Shown: piece by piece, positions 1 through 6,935 of the stretch
How the letters are laid out: every line of letters begins with the position of its first letter
Position numbering within the stretch: the stretch's first letter is position 1
Position numbers and translations under genes: made by a program
NCBI RefSeq assembly: GCF_011022235.1
Contig: NZ_JAAIYP010000027.1
Span: 1 to 64,000 of the forward strand
Direction: 5' to 3'
Length of the DNA stretch: 64,000 nucleotides
Source: Magnetospirillum aberrantis SpK
GTDB lineage: Bacteria; Pseudomonadota; Alphaproteobacteria; Rhodospirillales; Magnetospirillaceae
Notes under the pieces: model-generated
What the model saw: only the letters and a program-made list of their open reading frames with translations
Databases searched by the model: none
Told to the model about the DNA's origin: nothing

Positions 1-1097
1 GTGGCCCCCTGGCTCAGTTGTTCCGAACTGGCCGACAGTTCCTGGCTGCCGGCGGCCACGTTCTCCGCCGCCGCATTGGCGTCGGCCACCACCTCACGCA
101 GCTTTTCGACCATGGTTTCGAGCGCCATGCCCAGCGTGTCCTTGTCCGACAGCCGCTTGGGCTGGACCGTCAGGTCGCCCTGAGCGATGCGGTCGGCGAC
201 ACCGGCGGTGGCGCGCAGGTTGGTCAGCATGGCTGTCAGGGCGTGCCCCAGGGTGTCCTTGTCCGACAGCACCTTGGCCTGTACCGACAGATCGCCCAGG
301 GAAATCTGTTCCGCCACTTGCACGGTGTCGCGCAGGTTGAGAACCATGCGATCAAGGGCGGCGACCACATCACCGATCTCGTCGTTGGCCGCTCCGGCCA
401 CGCGATGGTCCAGGTCGCCTTGCGCCACCGCCTGGGCCAAGCCCAGCGCCTTGCCCAGGCCGCGACTGACACTCAGGGCGATCCAGATGGAAATACCCAG
501 GGCAATGGCGACCGACACCGCCAACAGCGACAGCAACACCGTCCGCGCCCGAAGATAGTCCTGGTTCGTGCCGTCAACCGCCGTGTCCATCAACTGTTCA
601 TTGATCCGCACCAGATCGTCGAGTTGATTGTTGGCGGAATCCACCAGCGAACGTCCCTGCCTCGACAGTTCCGCCGCCTGTCCATCGTTGACGCCGGCCC
701 GCACCGCGTCGCGTACCCGATCCTGGCTGGCGATGAACCGGCTGAGGTCGGCTGCGAACTGGTCGATACGGCGGCGGCCGTCCTCGGTCGCCAGATTGCG
801 ATAATCCGACATCAAACGTTGCAGCCGGTCGCGTCCGCCCAGAATCTCGCCGTCATAGCGACGGATGGTTTCAGCGTCGGTGGCCAGGATCATGCTTTTT
901 TCAGCACGAACCATGGTGACGAAGGCCACTTGCATTTGCAGGATCTGCTTTTGCCGCTCGGCTGGACCGTCGACCACGCCGGCCATGGCATCGTGCAGTT
1001 GTCCAAGATTGCTGACGCCCAGTCCCGACGACACCGCCGCCAGGGCGATCACCAGGCCGAAGCCGAGCACGAGTTTTAGCTTGATGGTCAGGCGCAT
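1..1097 (-). CDS. Methyl-accepting chemotaxis protein, 3' end beyond the window (partial)
   Basis: Reading frame on the minus strand that opens with ATG at 1097 and stays open to base 1, giving 365 residues. It starts with a membrane segment (about residues 10-28), then a helical periplasmic region of the four-helix-bundle MCP type, a second membrane segment (about 183-205), and a run of HAMP-like units: a first HAMP and then two further copies that each contain the phrase LSDKDTLG. The last visible residues (ELSASSEQLSQGA) are the entry to the methyl-accepting signalling coiled coil. It lies 24 bp after cheW in the same direction and is the likely receptor served by this CheA/CheW/CheY set. 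The ligand cannot be guessed. Conserved glutamate/glutamine methylation sites and the receptor tip are outside the window. Confidence 0.9.
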   Translation of the reverse strand, partial: MRLTIKLKLVLGFGLVIALAAVSSGLGVSNLGQLHDAMAGVVDGPAERQKQILQMQVAFVTMVRAEKSMILATDAETIRRYDGEILGGRDRLQRLMSDYRNLATEDGRRRIDQFAADLSRFIASQDRVRDAVRAGVNDGQAAELSRQGRSLVDSANNQLDDLVRINEQLMDTAVDGTNQDYLRARTVLLSLLAVSVAIALGISIWIALSVSRGLGKALGLAQAVAQGDLDHRVAGAANDEIGDVVAALDRMVLNLRDTVQVAEQISLGDLSVQAKVLSDKDTLGHALTAMLTNLRATAGVADRIAQGDLTVQPKRLSDKDTLGMALETMVEKLREVVADANAAAENVAAGSQELSASSEQLSQGA

Positions 1098-1121
1098 GGC
1101 AGGGTCCCTTTCGGGGATGGA

Positions 1122-1625
1122 TCAGGCCGACAACAGTTGCGGCGCCGCCGTTTCGGGAGCGCCGAACAGATCGGCATTGTCGAACAGCCGGCCGATCTCG
1201 AGGACAATGATGAAATCGTCGCCGCGCTTGCCGACACAGCGGATCAGGTGTGGCGGCCAGCGCATGCCCAGACGCGGCGTCTCCTCGAGGGCGGCGGCGG
1301 CCACCTCGGTGACTTCGAAAACCTTGTCGGCGAGCAGGCCGACGATGGTCGGCTCGCCTTCCAGTTCGACCTCGATCACCAGAATGCGGCTGTCGATGGT
1401 CGGAGGACGGCATTCCATGCCCAGACGCACCCGAGGATCGGCCAGGGGCACCACCTTGCCGCGAACGTTGAGCAGGCTGCCGACGAACGAGCGCGCCCCA
1501 GGGACCCGGGTGATCGGGACCATCTCCAGGATTTCGTGCACCAAAATGGCGTCGATGGCGAAGACCTCGCCGTCCAGGCCCAGCGTTACCACTTCCAGGG
1601 TGCGGTTTCCCATCCACTGGCTCAT
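1122..1625 (-). CDS. cheW: CheW chemotaxis coupling protein
   Basis: A 167-residue CheW-domain protein that docks the CheA kinase onto receptor arrays. The start is ATG at 1625 (MSQWMGNRTL); an open frame extends further upstream but lies inside cheA. The protein shows the CheW fold landmarks: the receptor-binding stretch VPGARSFVGSLLNVRGKVV, and a C-terminal region with LADKVFEVTEV. It follows cheA by 11 bp and precedes the receptor gene by 24 bp, so all are probably co-transcribed. Length is normal for the family. Nothing unusual was seen. Confidence 0.93.
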   Translation of the reverse strand: MSQWMGNRTLEVVTLGLDGEVFAIDAILVHEILEMVPITRVPGARSFVGSLLNVRGKVVPLADPRVRLGMECRPPTIDSRILVIEVELEGEPTIVGLLADKVFEVTEVAAAALEETPRLGMRWPPHLIRCVGKRGDDFIIVLEIGRLFDNADLFGAPETAAPQLLSA

Positions 1626-1636
1626 CTCGGCCCCCT

Positions 1637-3742
1637 TCACGATACCTTGCGGATTTCGTCGCGCACCTGACCGATCTCGATCAGGTGGGAAACGTCGAGG
1701 ATCAACGCCACGCCGCCATCGCCAAGGATGGTGGCGCCGGAAAAGCTTTCGACGTCGGCATGCAGACGCGACAGCGACTTGATGACGGTCTGGTGGTCGC
1801 CGATGACTTCGTCCACCACCAAGCCGACCCGCAAATCGCCATCCGAGACGATGACCACTTTCTGGAACGGCGCCGCCGGCAAAGGCGACGCGAAAAACTC
1901 GCGCAGGCGCAGAAACGGCACCAGATCGCCGCGAATGTTGAGGAAGTTGCGCCCGCGCGAGCGGGCGTCCGCCTCGGAGGTCAGCTCGACGCATTCCTCG
2001 ACCGCCGACAGCGGCAACACATAGCGGCCGTCGCCGACCCGCACCAGAAGGCCGTCAATGATCGCCAAGGTCAGCGGCAGCTTGAGCGTAACCACGGTCT
2101 GGTGACCGGCGACGCTGTCCACCTCGACGGTACCGCGCAGCGATTCGATGGTGCGCTTGACCACATCCATGCCGACACCACGCCCCGACACCGACGTCAC
2201 CTCGTGCGCCGTCGAGAACCCGGGAGCAAAGATCATCTGGAACAATTCGGCGTCCGGCACCGAGGAATCGGCGGCGATCAGCCCATGTTCGACGGCGCGG
2301 GCACGGATACGCTCGGCATCCAGACCGCGGCCGTCGTCCTGGATCGAGATCAGCACCTGGGCGCCGGAATGGCTGGCGGACAAATGAACCTTTCCCTGAC
2401 GTGGCTTGCCCGCGGCCAGACGGACATCGGGAGCCTCGAGGCCATGATCGATGGCGTTGCGCACCATGTGGACCAAAGGATCGTTGAGCCGTTCGATCAC
2501 CGTCTTGTCCAGTTCGGTGTCCTCGCCCGAGGTGGTCAGTTCGACCTCTTTGCCCAAATCCTTGGACAGATCGTGCACCAGACGGCGGAAACGGCTGAAC
2601 AGCGAGGCGATGGGCACCATGCGGATGCCCATGGTGGTGTCGCGCAACTCGGCGATCAGCCGCTCGATCTCTTCCGTCACCGCCTTGAGCGGGATGTCTT
2701 CGTGCCCGGCGACCAATTGCTTGAGCCGCGCCTGACTGATCACCAGTTCGCCCACCCGATCCATCAGCGCATCCAGTCGGTCAGCCGAAACACGGATGCT
2801 TTCCTGGCCGGTTGGACGACGTTGGCCGGCAGGAGCCGGAGCCCGCGCATGCGCCTGTTCGGCCAGCGCCGCCTCGACCTGGGCCGGCGGAACCGCGCCG
2901 CCATCCACCAAAAGCTTGCCGATTCTGGGCCGCCGCGCCAAAGCGTCCTCGACACCGGCCTGGGTGACGGCGCCGCGCTCCACCAGAATCTCACCCAGGC
3001 GTTTGTCGGAGGCTGCCGCCACCGGCTCGATGGACAAATTCATGTCGTCACGGACAAAAATGAACACATCCTCGATGTCGCCGCGCGGCCGGGTGGTGGT
3101 CAGCACCACTTCCCACCACAGGTACAAGGTGGAAGGATCGAAGGCGTCGAGCACCGGCACCGCCTCGGTATGGGCAATCACCGTGCACGGCCCCAGATCG
3201 CGCAACTCATCGAGCAGCAGCAACGGATTGGTGCCGGTGGCCAGAGCGTCGGCCGGCAGACGCACCTTCAACCGCCAGATCGCCGCCTCGCCCCCCTCCT
3301 TCGCCGCCCCGCCGGGGCCGTCGTCGCCCAACCCGTCCGCCTTTGGGGCTTGTGGGGGGGAGCGGTGCCGGGTCGGCGCGACGACGTCCTGAAGACGGTC
3401 CAACAGGGCGCAGGCGGCGGGATCGTCGGCGCTGGCGCTGCCGTCCAACAGACCGCGCAGATGGTCCTTGGCTGCTAGGGCCAGGGCCACCAGATCGGGA
3501 CTGGCCGCCAGGACGCCATGGCGCACCTGGTCGAACGCCGCCTCGAGGTGGTGGGCGAAAGCCGCCAGCGCGTCGAACCCGAACATGGCGCCCGACCCCT
3601 TCAGGGTGTGCAGGGCGCGGAAGGCCGTGCCGACCAGTTCGAGATCATCAGGGCGGTCTTCCATGTCCAGCAGGGCCTGTTCGAGTTGCTCGAACAAATC
3701 CTGGGCTTCCTGACGGAAGGTATCGGCGGGATCGATGGTCAT
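1637..3742 (-). CDS. cheA: CheA chemotaxis histidine kinase with an inserted MshEN-like motif pair
   Basis: A 701-residue kinase that autophosphorylates and feeds CheY. The start at 3742 is set by an ATGA overlap with the cheY stop. Order of parts: Hpt domain with phospho-accepting His45 in FRALHTLKGSG; a linker; two back-to-back 24-residue units at residues 248-271 (RLGEILVERG...) and 273-296 (RIGKLLVDGG...); dimerisation helices; HATPase domain (NDPLVHMVRNAIDHGLE N-box, then DDGRG and GRGVGMDVV); and a C-terminal CheW-like regulatory domain. The paired units resemble the c-di-GMP-binding MshEN motif (GspE N-terminal superfamily), which is not part of the textbook CheA. See the finding on this insert. 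CheY/CheB-binding P2 is not obvious. Confidence 0.94.
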   Translation of the reverse strand: MTIDPADTFRQEAQDLFEQLEQALLDMEDRPDDLELVGTAFRALHTLKGSGAMFGFDALAAFAHHLEAAFDQVRHGVLAASPDLVALALAAKDHLRGLLDGSASADDPAACALLDRLQDVVAPTRHRSPPQAPKADGLGDDGPGGAAKEGGEAAIWRLKVRLPADALATGTNPLLLLDELRDLGPCTVIAHTEAVPVLDAFDPSTLYLWWEVVLTTTRPRGDIEDVFIFVRDDMNLSIEPVAAASDKRLGEILVERGAVTQAGVEDALARRPRIGKLLVDGGAVPPAQVEAALAEQAHARAPAPAGQRRPTGQESIRVSADRLDALMDRVGELVISQARLKQLVAGHEDIPLKAVTEEIERLIAELRDTTMGIRMVPIASLFSRFRRLVHDLSKDLGKEVELTTSGEDTELDKTVIERLNDPLVHMVRNAIDHGLEAPDVRLAAGKPRQGKVHLSASHSGAQVLISIQDDGRGLDAERIRARAVEHGLIAADSSVPDAELFQMIFAPGFSTAHEVTSVSGRGVGMDVVKRTIESLRGTVEVDSVAGHQTVVTLKLPLTLAIIDGLLVRVGDGRYVLPLSAVEECVELTSEADARSRGRNFLNIRGDLVPFLRLREFFASPLPAAPFQKVVIVSDGDLRVGLVVDEVIGDHQTVIKSLSRLHADVESFSGATILGDGGVALILDVSHLIEIGQVRDEIRKVS

Positions 3743-4107
3743 CAGCCCAGCACCTTCTTCACGACCGCCAGCAGTTGTTCCTGCTTGAACGGTTTGGTCA
3801 GCCATCCGGTGGCACCGGCCTCTTTGGCCGCGCGCTTCTTGTCCTCGTCCGACTCGGTGGTCAGGAAGACGATGGGCACGCCCTTGAAGCTGTTGAGAGC
3901 CCGCAGGTTGCGGATCAGGGTCAACCCGTCCATCACCGGCATGTTGAGGTCGGTCACGACCATGCTGGGCACGGCGGCGCCGACCTTGTTCAACGCATCC
4001 TGGCCGTGCTCGGCCTCGACCACCTCATAGCCGGCACCGGCCAGGGTCAGGCGCACCATCTGGCGCATGGACGCGGAATCATCGACGGTCATGATGGTCT
4101 TGCTCAT
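3742..4107 (-). CDS. cheY: CheY single-domain response regulator
   Basis: A 121-residue receiver domain. All catalytic residues are present: acidic pair Asp9-Asp10, phosphoacceptor Asp53 in VTDLNMP, Thr83/Thr84 and Lys105 in LTKPF. No output domain follows, so it acts as a diffusible motor or adaptor-binding signal. The start overlaps the stop of the STAS gene and its stop overlaps the start of cheA (both ATGA), which indicates translational coupling and equal stoichiometry in the operon. Confidence 0.95.
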   Translation of the reverse strand: MSKTIMTVDDSASMRQMVRLTLAGAGYEVVEAEHGQDALNKVGAAVPSMVVTDLNMPVMDGLTLIRNLRALNSFKGVPIVFLTTESDEDKKRAAKEAGATGWLTKPFKQEQLLAVVKKVLG

Positions 4108-4424
4108 GCTGCGTCTCCGTTCCAGAACGGGTCGTCACCGATGGTGACGGACACTCCGGCCCGTTCCAGGACCGTCCGCAACGCCGCCGAAGGTGCCTGA
4201 AACGCGAGAACGGCGCCCAGCCGCTCGGCACTCGACCGCGCCGCCGTCAGCAATTGAACGATGGCGATGTCGGCATCCTCGACCAGGGAACCGTCAACGA
4301 CGACACGGCGAGAAACGGCGAGCGCAGAGGAAATCGCATCCTTAGTCACGTCAATCGTCCTGAGTGTTTGAACAGGATCAAGAACGATTGTTTCAGTTTT
4401 TTCATCCGATATGACTTGAGACAT
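4104..4424 (-). CDS. STAS-domain protein heading the chemotaxis operon
   Basis: A 106-residue protein, ATG at 4424 preceded by a G-rich ribosome site. The fold pattern (RRVVVDGSLVEDADIAIVQLL) fits the STAS family of anti-sigma antagonists, versions of which are often the first gene of alphaproteobacterial chemotaxis clusters. Where phosphorylatable members carry a serine in a DSSG-like motif, this one has Asp52 (E-D-A-D), so regulation by serine phosphorylation is unlikely. Its stop overlaps the cheY start. The exact role in chemotaxis is not known to me; a scaffold or partner-binding role is an inference. Confidence 0.75.
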   Translation of the reverse strand: MSQVISDEKTETIVLDPVQTLRTIDVTKDAISSALAVSRRVVVDGSLVEDADIAIVQLLTAARSSAERLGAVLAFQAPSAALRTVLERAGVSVTIGDDPFWNGDAA

Positions 4425-4682
4425 ATCACACCCCCGGCAAGCCCGATGCCATGACGGTACGTCCTCGTCTTGCCCATCGACAAGAATGAGACCACACCTT
4501 CTGATGGGGACACGCAATCTACTCTCAGAGATATTTGGAAGGACCCCTTCCCCCCGATCGGAGGGGGACGGAGGAGGTTCCTTCATCCATCCATCCTGCC
4601 CGTCTCCATCCCATGGATGAGGTGTGATAGAGGCGCCAGCGCGCCATAATTCCGTCGCACAACAACCGTTCGGGTCGCCAAC
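4425..4682. other. Divergent intergenic region between the chemotaxis operon and the HD-GYP regulator
   Basis: A 258-bp region that must hold the promoters of both divergent units. A C-run and a G-run flanking GATC around 4545-4567 could form a short hairpin. I could not pick a convincing -35/-10 pair on either strand, and no small gene is supported. Confidence 0.5.
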
Positions 4683-5789
4683 ATGCGCGTGGTCATCGTC
4701 GACGACAGTCCCAGTGCCATCCAGGCGCTTTCCTCCATGCTCTCTTCCCTGACGGGATGCGAGGTGGTGGGATTCCACGATTCGGCGGTGGCGCTGCACT
4801 GGTGCCTGGACAACGCTGTCGATCTGGTGCTGGTGGACTACAACATGCCGGCGCCCAACGGCCTTCAGTTCATCCAGCGGCTGCGGGCGCACCGCCAACG
4901 GGTGGACACGCTGGTGGTCATGGTCACAGCCTGCGACCAGCGTGAAATCCGCCACCAGGCGCTGCGGCTGGGAGCCACCGACTTCCTGAGCAAGCCGGTA
5001 GACGAAGCCGAGTTCCTGGCTCGGATACGCAACCTGCTCAAGCTGCACCAAAGCCATCTTGCGCTCAGCGACCGGGCGCAATGGCTGAGCCAGGAGGTTC
5101 AGAAAGCCACCAGCACCTTGCTTGAACGCGAGCGCGAGGCGATCTTGATCCTGTCGCGCGCCGCCGAATTCCGTGACCCGGAAACCGCCCACCATCTGGT
5201 GCGCATGGCGTCGTATTGCCGGATGATCGCCATCGGCTGCGGCCTGGGTCAGGACGAGGTCGACCTGATCCACACCGCCGCGCCCATGCACGACATCGGC
5301 AAGATCGGCATTCCCGACCATATCCTGCTCAAGCCCGGCCGCTTGACTCCGCACGAAGAAGAATTGATGCGTCGCCATCCCACCTTCGGCGCCGACATCC
5401 TGGCCGGCAGTTCGGCGCCGTTGATCCGCATGGCGGCAAGCATCGCCCGTTCGCATCACGAACGCTATGACGGCAGTGGTTATCCCGACGGGCTGGCCGG
5501 CACGGCCATCCCGCTGGCCGGCCGCATCGCCGCCCTTGCCGACGTGTTCGACGCATTGACCAGCGAGCGGCCTTACAAGAAAGCGTGGCCGCTGGAACAG
5601 GCCCGAGACTACATCGTCGCCGAGCGCGGTCGTCATTTCGACCCCGACTGCGTCGATGCCTTCCTGGCCCGCTGGCCCGAGGTCGAAAGAACCGCCGCCC
5701 GTTACCGCAACGACAACGAAGAACGCGACGTCCCCACCATCATGTTGGCCGAAACGCGCACTTTCCTGTTCGGCGGCGCCACCCCCTGA
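4683..5789 (+). CDS. Response regulator with HD-GYP c-di-GMP phosphodiesterase domain
   Basis: A 368-residue RpfG-type protein. The N-terminal receiver (residues 1-120) has the acidic pair at 7-8, Asp52 in LVDYNMPAPNG and a lysine in LSKPV. A coiled segment (about 125-150) leads to an HD-GYP domain with the metal-binding HDIGKIGIPD and the signature HHERYDGSGYP, so phosphodiesterase activity on cyclic di-GMP is expected. It is transcribed divergently from the che operon. No histidine kinase is adjacent, so CheA is a plausible phosphodonor; this is an inference. With the MshEN-like insert in CheA it suggests cross-talk between c-di-GMP and chemotaxis. Confidence 0.92.
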   Translation: MRVVIVDDSPSAIQALSSMLSSLTGCEVVGFHDSAVALHWCLDNAVDLVLVDYNMPAPNGLQFIQRLRAHRQRVDTLVVMVTACDQREIRHQALRLGATDFLSKPVDEAEFLARIRNLLKLHQSHLALSDRAQWLSQEVQKATSTLLEREREAILILSRAAEFRDPETAHHLVRMASYCRMIAIGCGLGQDEVDLIHTAAPMHDIGKIGIPDHILLKPGRLTPHEEELMRRHPTFGADILAGSSAPLIRMAASIARSHHERYDGSGYPDGLAGTAIPLAGRIAALADVFDALTSERPYKKAWPLEQARDYIVAERGRHFDPDCVDAFLARWPEVERTAARYRNDNEERDVPTIMLAETRTFLFGGATP

Positions 5790-5989
5790 GAAGAGGCTCC
5801 TCCGGGATGGCTACGCGCCCATATAAGTCATTTCAGCTCCCGACAGCGGACCGTCCCCCAATTCAAGCTATTGGCCTGTGTGTCTGCCTCTTCCTGTGGA
5901 TGACGCTCGATGTGCGCCCTGGTGGAATGAAAATCGGCATTCACCGATAACGTTGACCAATTCCAGGCCACGGTCTACTCTCAGGGTAC
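5790..5989. other. Intergenic stretch upstream of the fluoride riboswitch
   Basis: About 200 bp between the HD-GYP gene and the riboswitch. A 47-codon open frame starts at 5808, but it has no ribosome site and no recognisable motif, so it is not called. The promoter of the fluC transcript must lie here, but no hexamer pair stands out. Confidence 0.5.
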
Positions 5990-6045
5990 ATTCGATGGGA
6001 ATGGGGTCTCCCGAAACCGCCGCAAGGCTGATGACTCCTACTGCG
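5990..6045 (+). promoter_or_regulatory. Fluoride riboswitch (crcB motif) aptamer
   Basis: The conserved skeleton of the crcB RNA is visible. GGGA (5997-6000) pairs with TCCC (6009-6012), enclosing ATG and GGGTC (6004-6008). ACCGCC (6016-6021), loop GCAA and GGC form the next hairpin, followed by the hallmark GGCTGATG (6026-6033) and ACTCCTAC (6034-6041), whose ACTC can pair back to GGGTC with one wobble. It lies about 95 nt upstream of fluC, the classic target gene. Fluoride binding should raise expression of the exporter. Confidence 0.87.
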
Positions 6046-6061
6046 TAGCAATGCGCGGTGG

Positions 6062-6108
6062 GGAGTCGTGCCAACCCGCCGCCGTCTTTCAACGATGGGG
6101 CGGGTTTT
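6062..6108 (+). terminator. Riboswitch expression platform: anti-aptamer strand plus intrinsic terminator
   Basis: GGAGTC at 6062-6067 is the exact complement of GACTCC at 6033-6038, the 3' side of the aptamer, so the two structures compete. Immediately downstream, AACCCGCC (6073-6080) and GGCGGGTT (6099-6106) form an 8-bp stem ending in a short T-run (6105-6108). This is the layout expected of a transcription-terminating switch ahead of fluC. Confidence 0.7.
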
Positions 6109-6139
6109 CATGCCTGCCTCCGGCACGGAGAGGACGGGC

Positions 6140-6523
6140 ATGACTTACCTTTTCGTGGCTATTGGCAGCGCACTTGGCGGAACACTGCGCTATTGGCTGT
6201 CTGGTCTGATCGCCGGCGCGGTCGGCCAAACCTTTCCCTGGGGCACGTTGGTGATCAACATCACCGGCTCCTTTGCTATTGGCCTGTTCGGCACCTTGAC
6301 CGCCCCGGACGGCCGGATGTTCGTTCCCGGTGAATGGCGTCAGTTCTTCATGGTCGGCGTGTGCGGCGGCTACACCACTTTCTCGTCGTTCAGCCTGCAA
6401 ACGCTCAACCTCGCCCAGAACGGCGAATGGTTGTGGACTGGCCTGAACATCGGCCTTTCCGTCGTACTCTGCCTTTTCGGCGTCTGGCTCGGTCATTCCG
6501 GTGCCATGCTGCTCAACAAGTAG
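6140..6523 (+). CDS. fluC: FluC/CrcB fluoride channel
   Basis: A 127-residue, four-helix inner-membrane protein that exports fluoride as an antiparallel dimer. The start at 6140 (MTYLFVAIGS) is the one consistent with the family; an upstream ATG at 6068 would lie inside the terminator stem. Landmarks are GGTLRYWLSG near the N-terminus, the conserved Asn in VINITGSF and the Phe-box GGYTTFSSFS with the pore phenylalanines Phe81 and Phe84. The fluoride riboswitch and the DUF190 partner gene downstream support the call. Confidence 0.95.
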   Translation: MTYLFVAIGSALGGTLRYWLSGLIAGAVGQTFPWGTLVINITGSFAIGLFGTLTAPDGRMFVPGEWRQFFMVGVCGGYTTFSSFSLQTLNLAQNGEWLWTGLNIGLSVVLCLFGVWLGHSGAMLLNK

Positions 6524-6533
6524 GAGGATCGCC

Positions 6534-6884
6534 ATGCAGCTACCCAAAGAATGCGTCCTGCTCCGCATCTTCCTCGGCGAAAAGGAGCGCTCCGGCCACG
6601 CACCCCTCTATGAAGCCATCGTCCTGAAGGCCCGGGAGACCGGCATGGCTGGAGCCACGGTGTTGCGCGGCCCCATGGGCTTCGGCCTGTCCAGCCGCAT
6701 CCACACCAGCAAGATACTCGACCTGTCGGAAGACCTGCCCATGGTCATCGAGATCGTGGACACCCAGGAGAAGATCGACACGTTCCTGGCGGTCATCGAC
6801 CCGATGATGACCGGTGGGCTGGTCACGCTGGAGAAGGCCACCGTCATCCAGTACGGCCCGCAGCGGAACGGAGCGGCCCACTGA
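6534..6884 (+). CDS. DUF190 protein, partner of FluC
   Basis: A 116-residue soluble protein starting at 6534 behind a perfect AGGAGG that overlaps the fluC stop codon. Members of this DUF190 family recur next to crcB/fluC; they resemble small alpha-beta signalling or ligand-binding folds (here with the stretch GATVLRGPMGFG and a later ETGMAGA-like turn). Co-transcription with fluC is near certain because only 10 bp separate the genes. The biochemical role is unknown; a modulator of fluoride export is an inference. Confidence 0.88.
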   Translation: MQLPKECVLLRIFLGEKERSGHAPLYEAIVLKARETGMAGATVLRGPMGFGLSSRIHTSKILDLSEDLPMVIEIVDTQEKIDTFLAVIDPMMTGGLVTLEKATVIQYGPQRNGAAH

Positions 6885-6902
6885 TGGTCGGTGGCGCCAC
6901 CA

Positions 6903-6934
6903 CCGAGGCCGGGGCCGTCCTCGGGAGTTTTTTT
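6903..6934 (+). terminator. Rho-independent terminator of the fluC operon
   Basis: CCGAGG (6903-6908) and CCTCGG (6919-6924) form a G+C-rich stem with a 10-nt loop, followed by seven T residues (6928-6934). The opposing ABC-F gene ends only two bases beyond. Confidence 0.8.
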
Positions 6935-6935
6935 C

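Noticed and set aside
5808-5951. A 47-codon frame after the HD-GYP gene
   Set aside because: No ribosome site and no motif.
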